Origin: JAPULR01 sp965238215
GTDB lineage: Bacteria; Chloroflexota; Dehalococcoidia; Lucifugimonadales; GCA-2712585
Length of the DNA stretch: 64,000 nucleotides
Assembly (NCBI GenBank): GCA_965238215.1
Contig: OZ250180.1
Span: 930,001-994,000 of the forward strand
Direction: 5' to 3'
Shown here: positions 50,615 to 58,221 of the stretch, in pieces
Layout: each line of letters opens with the position of its first letter
Numbering within the stretch: the first letter of the stretch is position 1
Made by a program: the position numbers and the translations under genes
The notes under the pieces: generated by a model
The model's input: only the letters and a program-made list of their open reading frames with translations
Told to the model about the DNA's origin: nothing
Database searches by the model: none

Positions 50615-51391
50615 TCATTCATTGGCTGTCATATCGTTGGAAATGTCGAACCGTCTTGAGACTCTCTCCACTGACGAAACAAACCGACTTGATTGAATCG
50701 TGAATGCCTCATCGATCGAGATCAGTTTGGATTGATGGAGGAGTCTAGGGAAGGATCGCTCGCTTTCGGGGTAGAAATCCTTGACTACCTCACATACTCG
50801 ATACAGCATCGTGTTCAAGGTGTCTACCGGAGGATACTTGCCCGCTAGAGTCCACTTAGGAGGATCGCTCTTCAAGAGGGTTTCATGGTCCCTTACGGAG
50901 ACAGTGATGCGAGAATGGTTATACAGAGTAATCAGGTATCTATGCTTGTCTCGGTTAGAGAGGTCGGACAGTAGGGACGCCCACTTGTCTTCATTGTTGT
51001 AGGGTTGAATGGATTCGACCTTGTTCTTCTGCTTTTCTATCAGCTTTCGCAGTCTCCACTGCTGATTCCTGTAGGACTCCTCATCGCTAGCGATTACGAA
51101 TTGCGTCTGCTCGACCTCAACGTTGTTGTTGTTCCGTCGGGAGACTTCATATATCAGGTTATCCAAAGCACTGCGGAGGTCGTGGATAATCTCCCCCGCT
51201 ATGGCTTGGGCCTTATGAGGAACAAGGTCGTCGAGATGGGGCAGTCGCACGCTACCTTCAGATATTCCAAAGGAATCCAGCTCGGTAGAACTGTGTTCCT
51301 TCAAGGCGAGCTTAAATTCGGATAGTAGTCTTGGAACACGGTTTAGCCGAGTGGTGACTGAGGGGATAGGGTTTCGAGTGGGTGTCGTCAT
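50615..51391 (-). CDS. Conserved hypothetical protein with HEPN-like helical segment
   Basis: A 258-aa protein. Central segment EIIHDLRSALDNLIYEVSRRN recalls the R-x4-D/H-type helix of HEPN-like and LRSALDHL hypothetical proteins; SNRDKHRYLITLYN follows. No membrane segments or catalytic motif are certain. The composition is AT-richer than the core genes, and it lies immediately beside the tRNA-flanked DUF262 gene, suggesting it belongs to the same accessory region. I cannot assign a function. Confidence 0.65.
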   Translation of the reverse strand: MTTPTRNPIPSVTTRLNRVPRLLSEFKLALKEHSSTELDSFGISEGSVRLPHLDDLVPHKAQAIAGEIIHDLRSALDNLIYEVSRRNNNNVEVEQTQFVIASDEESYRNQQWRLRKLIEKQKNKVESIQPYNNEDKWASLLSDLSNRDKHRYLITLYNHSRITVSVRDHETLLKSDPPKWTLAGKYPPVDTLNTMLYRVCEVVKDFYPESERSFPRLLHQSKLISIDEAFTIQSSRFVSSVERVSRRFDISNDMTANE

Positions 51392-51493
51392 GAGTTGCGA
51401 TCTTCAATTGAAGCGATACGGCAGTATAACAATCAACTCGTGTGTCATAAAGAATGTCGGGGAGTCGGCTCCTTCAAGTCTCAGAAGTGAGTC

Positions 51494-51556
51494 TGGTGGG
51501 CCCGGCAGGGTTCGAACCTACGACCAACCGGTTATGAGCCGTCCGCTCTACCACCG
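51494..51556 (-). pseudogene. tRNA-Met fragment (displaced 3' part, with CCA)
   Basis: Positions 51497-51554 match the 3' 58 bases of the intact tRNA-Met at 53205 with only two differences (in the anticodon stem), then similarity stops. Unlike the intact gene it is followed by an encoded CCA (51494-51496, TGG on the plus strand). The 5' acceptor and most of the D arm are missing, and an anticodon stem pair is broken. It has the form of an attachment-site remnant: the original 3' end of a tRNA displaced by an insertion. Confidence 0.8.
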
Positions 51557-53158
51557 TCAGGCTTCCCCCTCCAATTCCTTCAAATAGTCGTTAGAAGCTT
51601 GTGCCAATCTTTCTGCCCGATTGCCGAGCCAGTCTTCGTACTGCTTAGGCTCAACGAAGGTTGGATCCGTAACCAATTGCTGTTCCAACAAACCCCGGTG
51701 GGCTAGGTTGAGTTCCGAAATGTAGTTTTTGGGTGAGCTCGCCGCGATTTTGCGGTTTGCTTCCCCGCTGATTACTGCCATGTTGGCAACAGAATCAAAG
51801 AGTTTCTCATCGACTCCTTGGGCGTTGTCCTTGAGCCATTTTCGCGGGAAGATGTGATGCCATTCGGGCCTGTACACCCCCTGTGCCTCTGCTCTAATTT
51901 TATATCCATCTATGCTCCAGTCTTGAGCGTCGTTCTTAAATGCAAGTAGATAGATCATTAGCCTATACACAGAGTTACGCCTATTCCCAGTCTCGATAAA
52001 CTCTGAAGGAGTAAATACTGGCTCGTCGTCTAACAAGGAATTCAATCGCTGAATTGCCCTGCTTTGGGAATCGGATTGTCGTACTGCATCAATGACCCTA
52101 TCCAACTTCGTTTCTGTTGGCCCACTGAAGAATCCCCCCTTAACTGATTTGACCATCCACGACAGGAAAGGACCGAATGAGCCTTGTGGAAATCCTGCTC
52201 GAAAGATCGCAGCAGCCACGATTGCATTTGAACTCAATGCTAAAGCTGAATTAATGATCCCATATTCCCGAAGTCCTTGGCAGACGGACTGTAGAGATCT
52301 TTTGGTGTCGTCCCATGCTTTGCTATTCTCCAAGTTCTCCCAAAAGCCTTGGGGAACCTCCCGAAATCGGCATTTTCCAGCACCTATTCCGGTGAAAGAT
52401 CGAAACAAGAATGCAGGCTCAATCTCAAAACCTTGACTTTCCAGATCGCTCATGAATGTCAAGAAATTACGATTAACCCACCCTGGATTCTTGGTCGCTA
52501 CCACCCCCAAGTAGATGTCCGACTGCTGTACTCTTGTACCGGTCGAGTTAAGCCTTTTGAAGATCTCTGCGACTTCCGTCAGCTCAATTTGGTCGTCAAT
52601 TTGAACAGTAGGGAGCACCGCCGATTTAATTCTGTCAACGGCCTGAAGAAGCTTTGCCAATTTCCCCACTTGCTCTGTAAATCCAAACCCTCCCCTTGCG
52701 AGCTTCTCAGCCAAAACGTACAAGTCGTCACTCTCTAGGATTTCTCTGACAGGAATGTAGCGACTGACGGGAGACTTTCGGGTAGCAAAGGTGAGTTCTT
52801 CCTCTTTGATGTCGAGACGTATGTCATGGCGTTTGATATGCTCCGTCCACGTACCCTTTTGGGTGTTGTCCCACCAATCGGGTCGCTTGCCGAACAAGGT
52901 GCACAATGCTGTGATTCTTTGCTGGCCATCAATGATCCAGGATTTTTGGCGCGGCTGGTCGCTATCACCACGTTGTATCGCAGTGTTAGATTTCCACGTC
53001 AAAATGCTGCCAACTGGGTAATTATTTGCAAGTGAATGGGCAAGTTCGCGAACCTGAGCTACCCTCCAAACGAAACCGCGTTGAAACTCCGGTACGGCGT
53101 AGTCGCCATTTTGAGCTTCTTTGACAATTGACTCAGCCGTAGGCTGTCGGTGTTCCAT
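51557..53158 (-). CDS. DUF262 protein with C-terminal HNH domain (GmrSD-like)
   Basis: A 533-aa protein from the ATG at 53158 (AGGAG ten bp upstream; an in-frame start at 53197 would add 13 residues). Residues 5-120 form a DUF262 (ParB-like NTPase/nuclease) domain: YAVPEFQRGFVWRVAQVREL, then WIIDGQQRITAL. Residues about 400-500 contain an HNH-like motif (PEWHHIFPRKWLKDN, then NMAVISGEANRKIA). This domain pair is that of GmrSD and BrxU-type enzymes, which restrict modified phage DNA. The stop codon abuts the tRNA-Met remnant and the start is 47 bp from the intact tRNA, so the gene fills a segment delimited by tRNA repeats. Confidence 0.88.
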   Translation of the reverse strand: MEHRQPTAESIVKEAQNGDYAVPEFQRGFVWRVAQVRELAHSLANNYPVGSILTWKSNTAIQRGDSDQPRQKSWIIDGQQRITALCTLFGKRPDWWDNTQKGTWTEHIKRHDIRLDIKEEELTFATRKSPVSRYIPVREILESDDLYVLAEKLARGGFGFTEQVGKLAKLLQAVDRIKSAVLPTVQIDDQIELTEVAEIFKRLNSTGTRVQQSDIYLGVVATKNPGWVNRNFLTFMSDLESQGFEIEPAFLFRSFTGIGAGKCRFREVPQGFWENLENSKAWDDTKRSLQSVCQGLREYGIINSALALSSNAIVAAAIFRAGFPQGSFGPFLSWMVKSVKGGFFSGPTETKLDRVIDAVRQSDSQSRAIQRLNSLLDDEPVFTPSEFIETGNRRNSVYRLMIYLLAFKNDAQDWSIDGYKIRAEAQGVYRPEWHHIFPRKWLKDNAQGVDEKLFDSVANMAVISGEANRKIAASSPKNYISELNLAHRGLLEQQLVTDPTFVEPKQYEDWLGNRAERLAQASNDYLKELEGEA

Positions 53159-53204
53159 GTATTCAAGACTCCTGTCCCAACGTCCACACGTATTCAAACA
53201 AAAA

Positions 53205-53276
53205 TGGGCCCGGCAGGGTTCGAACCTACGACCAACCGGTTATGAGCCGGACGCTCTACCACTGAGCTACGGGCCC
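53205..53276 (-). tRNA. tRNA-Met (anticodon CAT)
   Basis: A 72-nt tRNA on the minus strand: acceptor GGGCCCG/CGGGCCC, D arm GCTCAGTGGTAGAGC, anticodon loop CTCATAA with CAT at the anticodon, T arm GTAGGTTCGAACCCTGC, discriminator A. No CCA is encoded. The 27-43 pair of the anticodon stem is T-T. CAT could also be a tRNA-Ile2 read after lysidine modification; loop sequence does not decide. The 3' portion is repeated at 51497-51554. Confidence 0.92.
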
Positions 53277-53431
53277 AACCTCCTTAGCCTAAGCATCCCT
53301 CCCCCCACTGTCAACAAAACTTCCTTCCTGCCACTTCCCCTCCCCTTTACACCCAATACCCCACTTGATACCCTGAACCCACCTTCAAATACAGGGGATA
53401 CGCCTTGCCTACCAGCCCCCAGCCCGTAACC
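53277..53431. other. Spacer between tRNA-Met and glyQS
   Basis: A 155-bp C-rich spacer that should hold the divergent promoters; no clear -35/-10 pair or ribosome-binding site for glyQS is seen. Confidence 0.4.
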
Positions 53432-54745
53432 ATGGACAAGCTCCTTTCCCTCGCCAAGCGCCGCGGCTTCCTCTTCCAGAGCAGCGAAATCTACGGCGGC
53501 CTCAACGCCACCTGGGACTACGGCCCCCTTGGCGCCCAGCTCAAGCGCAACGTCAAAGATGCCTGGTGGCGCTCCATGCTCCAACTCCGCGACGACACCG
53601 TCGCCTTCGACGCCGCCATCCTCATGCATCCCGCCACCTGGCAGGCCAGCGGACACCTCGGCAGCTTCACCGACCCCCTCGTCGAGTGCCGCTCCTGCCA
53701 TCAGCGATTCCGCGCCGACCACATCGACTCCCAGGCCTGCCCCAACTGCCAGGGCGAACTCACCGACCCTCGACAATTCAACCTCATGTTCAAGACCTTC
53801 ATGGGCGCCGTGGAAGACACCGCCTCCGAAATCTACCTCCGGCCCGAAACCGCCCAGGGCATCTACGTCAACTTCAAAAACGTCCTCAACAGTTCCCGCC
53901 GCAAGCTCCCCTTCGGCATCGCCCAAATCGGCAAGGCCTTCCGCAACGAAATCACCCCCGGCAACTCCACCTTCCGCACCCGCGAGTTCGAAATCATGGA
54001 GTTGGAATTCTTCGTCAAACCCGGCGCCGACGACGACTGGCTCCAATACTGGGTTGAACAGCGCCTGGACTGGTTCGTATCCCTCGGCGTCGACCGGAAC
54101 AACCTCCGCCTCCGCAAGCACGAGTCCGACGAACTCGCCCACTACGCCAAGGAAGTCTACGACATTGAATACCGCTTCCCCTGGGGTTGGGCCGAACTGG
54201 AGGGAATCGCCAACCGCACCGACTTCGACCTGCGCCAGCACGCCCAGCACAGCGGCCAGGACCTCACATACTTCGACGACCAGGCCAAGGAACGATTCTA
54301 CCCCTACGTCATCGAACCCTCCTGCGGCGCCGACCGGGCAGCCCTCGCCTTCCTCATCGATGCCTACCGGGAGGAGACCGTACCCCCGTCCAAGCCCACG
54401 GGCAAGCCCGAAACCCGAAATCTGCTCAAGCTCCACCGCTCGCTGGCCCCCGTCACCGTCGCTATTCTCCCCCTCAGCCGCAACCAGCGCCTCGTGCCCA
54501 CCGCCCGCCGCGTCGACTCCCTCATCCGCCAGCGCTTCAACACCCTCTTCGACGACGCCCAGAGCATCGGCCGCCGCTACCGCCGCCAGGACGAAATAGG
54601 CACCCCCTTCTGCGTCACCGTGGACTTCGACACCCTCGACGACGAACAGGTCACCCTCCGCGACCGCGACACCATGCTCCAACTCCGCATCCCCATCAAC
54701 CGGATAGTCCCCGCCATTGAAGACAAGCTGCGTCATGGCTGGTAG
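53432..54745 (+). CDS. glyQS: Glycyl-tRNA synthetase, dimeric class II type
   Basis: A 437-aa synthetase of the alpha2 type. Evidence: LAKRRGFLFQSSEIYGGLNATWDYGPLGAQLKRN, a zinc-binding pair CRSCH/CPNC around residues 88-110, motif 2 region FRNEITPGNSTFRTREFEIMELEFF and motif 3 VIEPSCGADRAALAFL. The ATG at 53432 is preferred over a TTG 27 bp upstream since the family starts with MDKLL. sbcD begins 3 bp after the stop. Confidence 0.95.
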   Translation: MDKLLSLAKRRGFLFQSSEIYGGLNATWDYGPLGAQLKRNVKDAWWRSMLQLRDDTVAFDAAILMHPATWQASGHLGSFTDPLVECRSCHQRFRADHIDSQACPNCQGELTDPRQFNLMFKTFMGAVEDTASEIYLRPETAQGIYVNFKNVLNSSRRKLPFGIAQIGKAFRNEITPGNSTFRTREFEIMELEFFVKPGADDDWLQYWVEQRLDWFVSLGVDRNNLRLRKHESDELAHYAKEVYDIEYRFPWGWAELEGIANRTDFDLRQHAQHSGQDLTYFDDQAKERFYPYVIEPSCGADRAALAFLIDAYREETVPPSKPTGKPETRNLLKLHRSLAPVTVAILPLSRNQRLVPTARRVDSLIRQRFNTLFDDAQSIGRRYRRQDEIGTPFCVTVDFDTLDDEQVTLRDRDTMLQLRIPINRIVPAIEDKLRHGW

Positions 54746-54748
54746 CCC

Positions 54749-56035
54749 ATGCGTATCATCCACTTTGCCGACCTCCATATAGGCGTCGAAAACTACAGCC
54801 GCACCGACCCGCAGACGGGCCTTTCCAACCGTCTCCTCGACTTTCTCAACGCCTTGGATCAGCTGGTCGAGTACGCCATCTACCAAAAAGCCGACCTCGT
54901 GCTCCTCGCCGGAGACGCCTACAAGAGCCGCGACCCCAACCAGACCCAGCAGCGGGAATTCGCCCGGCGTCTGTCAGCCCTATCCGCCGCCGGCATCCCC
55001 GTCTTCCTGCTAGTAGGCAACCACGACCTGCCCAACGCCATAGGCCGCGCCACCGCCATAGAAATCTTCAACACGCTGGAAGTTCCCCACCTCCACGTCG
55101 GCGACGAAATCAAGACCTATCTTGTCGAGACCCGTAGTGGCCCCCTCCAGATTACCGCCCTGCCCTGGCCCAAGCGCAGCGCCCTCCTCGGCAGGGAGGA
55201 CAACCGCGGCCTCTCCATCGAACAGGTAAACAAGAGACTCGAAGCCCTTCTCGCCCAAGGCATACGCGCCGCCTCCCAGCGTCTCGACCCCAACGTCCCC
55301 GCCGTCCTCGCCGCCCACGTCTCCGTCGACGGCGCTCAACTCGGCTCCGAGCGCGCCATGATGCTCGGCCAAGACCACTCCCTCCGACCCAGCGACCTGC
55401 ATCTACCCGCCTACGACTACGTGGCCCTCGGTCACATCCATAAGCACCAGGTCGTGCGAGAGAATCCCCTAATGGTCTACTCCGGCAGCCTTCAGCGAGT
55501 GGACTTTGGCGAAGAAAACGACACCAAGGGTTTCTGCGTCGTTGACATCGATCCCGATGCTCCCGTCGGCAAACGAGTTGGCAAAAATCACTTCCGATTC
55601 CAGCCCGTGAACGCCCGGACCTTCACAACCATCGACGTCGACCTTCCTTCCAGCACCCCTGACCCCACGAAACAAGTCCTCCGCGCCATCGACCGAAGCG
55701 CCGTCGCCGACGCCATAGTCCGACTCCGCATCTCCCTAACCGCAGAGCAATCCGTCCAACTCAGAATGGGCGAAATCCGCGAAGCCCTCGGCCCCGCCCA
55801 CCACGTTGCCTCCATCCAACCCCAGGTCACCGACGAACGCCGCGCCCGCCTTCCCGCCGACGCCGCCCGAAACCTCAACACCATCTCCGCCCTCTCTCGC
55901 TACCTGGAAAGCCGCAACACCGATTCCCGGCGGCGTGAGAAACTCATCTCCTACGCTAGGGGGCTGTTGGACGAAGACCTGGACGAGCAGGAACTCGAAC
56001 AAGCGCCCCACCCCAAAATCGCCCATGAGCCTTAA
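54749..56035 (+). CDS. sbcD: SbcD-like exonuclease (metallophosphoesterase)
   Basis: A 428-aa Mre11/SbcD-family protein with the five phosphoesterase motifs: FADLHIG (Asp8, His10), LLAGDAY, LVGNHDLP, LAAHVSVDG and LGHIHKHQ. SbcD forms an ATP-regulated nuclease with SbcC and processes DNA ends and hairpins. No sbcC is adjacent. It follows glyQS by 3 bp and overlaps the next gene by 11 bp, so the three are an operon. Confidence 0.88.
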   Translation: MRIIHFADLHIGVENYSRTDPQTGLSNRLLDFLNALDQLVEYAIYQKADLVLLAGDAYKSRDPNQTQQREFARRLSALSAAGIPVFLLVGNHDLPNAIGRATAIEIFNTLEVPHLHVGDEIKTYLVETRSGPLQITALPWPKRSALLGREDNRGLSIEQVNKRLEALLAQGIRAASQRLDPNVPAVLAAHVSVDGAQLGSERAMMLGQDHSLRPSDLHLPAYDYVALGHIHKHQVVRENPLMVYSGSLQRVDFGEENDTKGFCVVDIDPDAPVGKRVGKNHFRFQPVNARTFTTIDVDLPSSTPDPTKQVLRAIDRSAVADAIVRLRISLTAEQSVQLRMGEIREALGPAHHVASIQPQVTDERRARLPADAARNLNTISALSRYLESRNTDSRRREKLISYARGLLDEDLDEQELEQAPHPKIAHEP

Positions 56036-56486
56036 CGAAATACTCTTCCTGGTCATGCGCTGGCTCCACAACATCGCAGCCGTGGCATGGGTCGGCGGCG
56101 GCATCTACTACCTTCTCATCCTCCGTCCCCGCCTCCGCCGCTCTCCCCAGGACACCCCAAATCCTGGGGGGGACTACCTCTCCCTGGTTAACACCGCCTT
56201 TGGCATCCTGCTGGTCACCGGCGCCGTCCTCACCTTCCACCGCGTCACCTCCGGCTTCATCGGCGTGCCCTACGTCGCCGTCTTGGCCGTAAAAATCTCC
56301 CTGGCATTCTGTATGTTCGGATTGGTAAGATTCCTCCCGTCCCGCCGCTCCAAGGACGCTGCCCCATCATCCCGCCAATGGTTGCCCGCCGTCTCCAACG
56401 CCACCGCCGTCGTGATTCTGGGAGTTATCGTCCTCCTCCTGGCCGACGTCCTAAGCTCCCTCTTCGAACAGGGCCTCAAAGGCTGA
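56025..56486 (+). CDS. CopD-like four-helix membrane protein
   Basis: A 153-aa protein starting at ATG 56025, inside the end of sbcD (11-bp overlap). Four hydrophobic helices are visible. The first, LVMRWLHNIAAVAWVGGGIYYLLILRP, carries the conserved HN.aa..WvGG pattern and the last is VVILGVIVLLLADVL. This resembles CopD/DUF4149-type membrane proteins, sometimes linked to copper or heme, but no metal-binding partner is nearby. Confidence 0.75.
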   Translation: MSLNEILFLVMRWLHNIAAVAWVGGGIYYLLILRPRLRRSPQDTPNPGGDYLSLVNTAFGILLVTGAVLTFHRVTSGFIGVPYVAVLAVKISLAFCMFGLVRFLPSRRSKDAAPSSRQWLPAVSNATAVVILGVIVLLLADVLSSLFEQGLKG

Positions 56487-56520
56487 CCGCCCGCCCATAC
56501 AACTAGCCAAAGGAACTTAA

Positions 56521-56706
56521 ATGAGAAAAGAAATCATGGACATCCTCGCCTGCCCTCAATGCAAGGGCCGGCTCAATCTGAAAGTGGAAGAAGAACGAGA
56601 CGAGCGCATCGTCACCGGCTCCCTGACGTGCCGGAAGTGTAGCGAGACCTACCCCATACGCGACTCTATCCCCAACCTCCTCCCTCCCCACCTGCGCACC
56701 ATCTAG
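56521..56706 (+). CDS. Trm112-family zinc-ribbon protein
   Basis: A 61-aa protein with Cys11 and Cys14 (CPQC) and Cys37 and Cys40 (CRKC) around a short beta core, ending in YPIRDSIPNLLP, the signature of the Trm112/UPF0434 family. In other organisms these proteins activate methyltransferases. The frame starts 34 bp after the previous gene. No methyltransferase is directly adjacent. Confidence 0.9.
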   Translation: MRKEIMDILACPQCKGRLNLKVEEERDERIVTGSLTCRKCSETYPIRDSIPNLLPPHLRTI

Positions 56707-56712
56707 CCGGCC

Positions 56713-57243
56713 CTAGCCCACCGTCCCCGACAATTCCGGCGGTGGCCCGCACCAACTCACCCCTTCCCGCCCCTCAACCCCCGCCGTCAGCGTCTCCACC
56801 GTCACATCCAACGTAGGATGCACGAAATCAGCCGCAATCTCCGCCATAGGCACGAGCACAAAGGCCCGCTGCGGTATCCTGGGATGAGGCACTTTCAGAT
56901 AGGACAAGTCCACAATATGGTCGCCGTAGAATAACAAGTCCGCGTCAAAAACCCGCGGCCCCCCGGGAAAAGTCGCCCGGCGTCCCACCGACTGCTCCGT
57001 GTCCTTCAAAATCTCCAACAACCCCTCCGGCGAAACCGTCGAAACGCCCTCAACAACGCAATTCAAAAAGGCCGGCTGCTCCACAAACCCCCAAGGCTCC
57101 GTCTCGTATATTGACGACGCTCTCACCAACCTCACCCGCTCCCCCAGAATCCGCAAGCCCCGCTCAAGGTTAGCCGTCCGGTCTCCCAAGTTAGACCCCA
57201 ACCCCAAATAAACCCTTACCGGCTCCAACCCTTGGGCCTCCAA
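56713..57243 (-). CDS. folK: 6-hydroxymethyl-7,8-dihydropterin pyrophosphokinase
   Basis: A 176-aa HPPK: VYLGLGSNLGDRTANLERGL at the start and the GPRVFDADLLFYGD...VPHPRIPQRAFVLVPMAEIAAD block carry the Mg2+-binding Asp pair and substrate residues. It adds pyrophosphate to 6-hydroxymethyl-dihydropterin in folate synthesis. The gene overlaps folP by 28 bp on the same strand. Confidence 0.95.
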   Translation of the reverse strand: MEAQGLEPVRVYLGLGSNLGDRTANLERGLRILGERVRLVRASSIYETEPWGFVEQPAFLNCVVEGVSTVSPEGLLEILKDTEQSVGRRATFPGGPRVFDADLLFYGDHIVDLSYLKVPHPRIPQRAFVLVPMAEIAADFVHPTLDVTVETLTAGVEGREGVSWCGPPPELSGTVG

Positions 57244-58046
57244 CCGCGCACCACCGCGTCGCTCATCCGCGCCACCCGCACCATGGCTTTAACGTCGTGC
57301 ACCCGCACAATGTCCGCGCCGCCCGCTATCGCAAGCGCTACCGTCGCCGCCGTTCCCTCCAGCCGGTCCTCCACCGGCAAGTCCAGCACCAGCCCAATCG
57401 TAGACTTTCGAGACGTGCCCACCAGCAACGGAAATCCCAAGGCCTTCAACTCATCCAACCGGCCCAAGATCTGAAGGTTGTGGTCCGCCGTCTTTCCGAA
57501 GCCGATTCCCGGGTCCAGAATCAGCGACTCCCGCCGGACCCCCGCCGCCATCGCCGTCGCCGCCGACTTCCGCAGGCTGGCTGCAACCTCCGGCGCCAGG
57601 TCCCCGTACTCCGTGCCATCCTGATTGTGCATCAAAACCAGGGACGCCCGGGTCTCCGCAGCAGCCACCGCCAAACCCTCTCCCACCCTTGGCCCCCAAA
57701 CGTCGTTAATCATGGCGGCTCCGGCATCCACGGCCCGCCTCGCCACCTCCGGCTTGTAAGTATCCACGCTCACAGGAATCGAAACGGCGGCCGTTATCCC
57801 CTCCAATACCGGCAGCAGCCGGGACAACTCCTCCTCCACAGACACCGGCGCATGGCCCGGTCGCGTCGACTCCGCTCCCACGTCTATGATGTCCGCCCCC
57901 TGCGCCTCGAACGACAATGCCTGCTCCACCGCATCCTCCGGTCGCCCCGCCAGACCGTCGCCGGCAAACGAGTCCGGCGTCACGTTCACCACCCCCATAA
58001 TGTACGTACGGCTTCCCCACCGGAACTCCCGCCCACCGCAAATCAT
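57216..58046 (-). CDS. folP: Dihydropteroate synthase
   Basis: A 276-aa DHPS from ATG 58046 (a longer frame to 58178 starts with 44 residues lacking homology). Motifs: YIMGVVNVTPDSFAGDG, DIIDVGAESTRPGHAPVS, ISVDTYKPEVARRAVDAGAAMINDVWG, ILDPGIGFGKTADHNL and LLVGTSRKSTIG. It condenses p-aminobenzoate with the pterin pyrophosphate made by FolK, whose gene overlaps by 28 bp. Other folate genes are not in the window. Confidence 0.95.
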   Translation of the reverse strand: MICGGREFRWGSRTYIMGVVNVTPDSFAGDGLAGRPEDAVEQALSFEAQGADIIDVGAESTRPGHAPVSVEEELSRLLPVLEGITAAVSIPVSVDTYKPEVARRAVDAGAAMINDVWGPRVGEGLAVAAAETRASLVLMHNQDGTEYGDLAPEVAASLRKSAATAMAAGVRRESLILDPGIGFGKTADHNLQILGRLDELKALGFPLLVGTSRKSTIGLVLDLPVEDRLEGTAATVALAIAGGADIVRVHDVKAMVRVARMSDAVVRGWRPKGWSR

Positions 58047-58221
58047 AACCCCTTCTATGCCAACCGTTTCATCAATCAAGGCAGTCCCCCAATTCCTGCC
58101 ATACTTCCCATGGGCTGTGTTAGACTTTCCAGCATAAGCACTGGCGATCAGTGTAGCACCCCGCCCTTTTCCTTGCACCGCCCAAACTCATCTGATAGCA
58201 TTCCTCAACCAAGAGGCGAGC

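Noticed and set aside
53267..54886. 539-residue minus-strand frame opposite glyQS
   Set aside because: Antisense shadow of the glycyl-tRNA synthetase, whose class II motifs are unmistakable; the minus frame is Gly/Ala/Val/Glu-rich without domains.
56713..58178. A fused FolK-FolP protein
   Set aside because: The two genes overlap by 28 bp but in different frames, each with its own start and complete motifs, so they are separate proteins.
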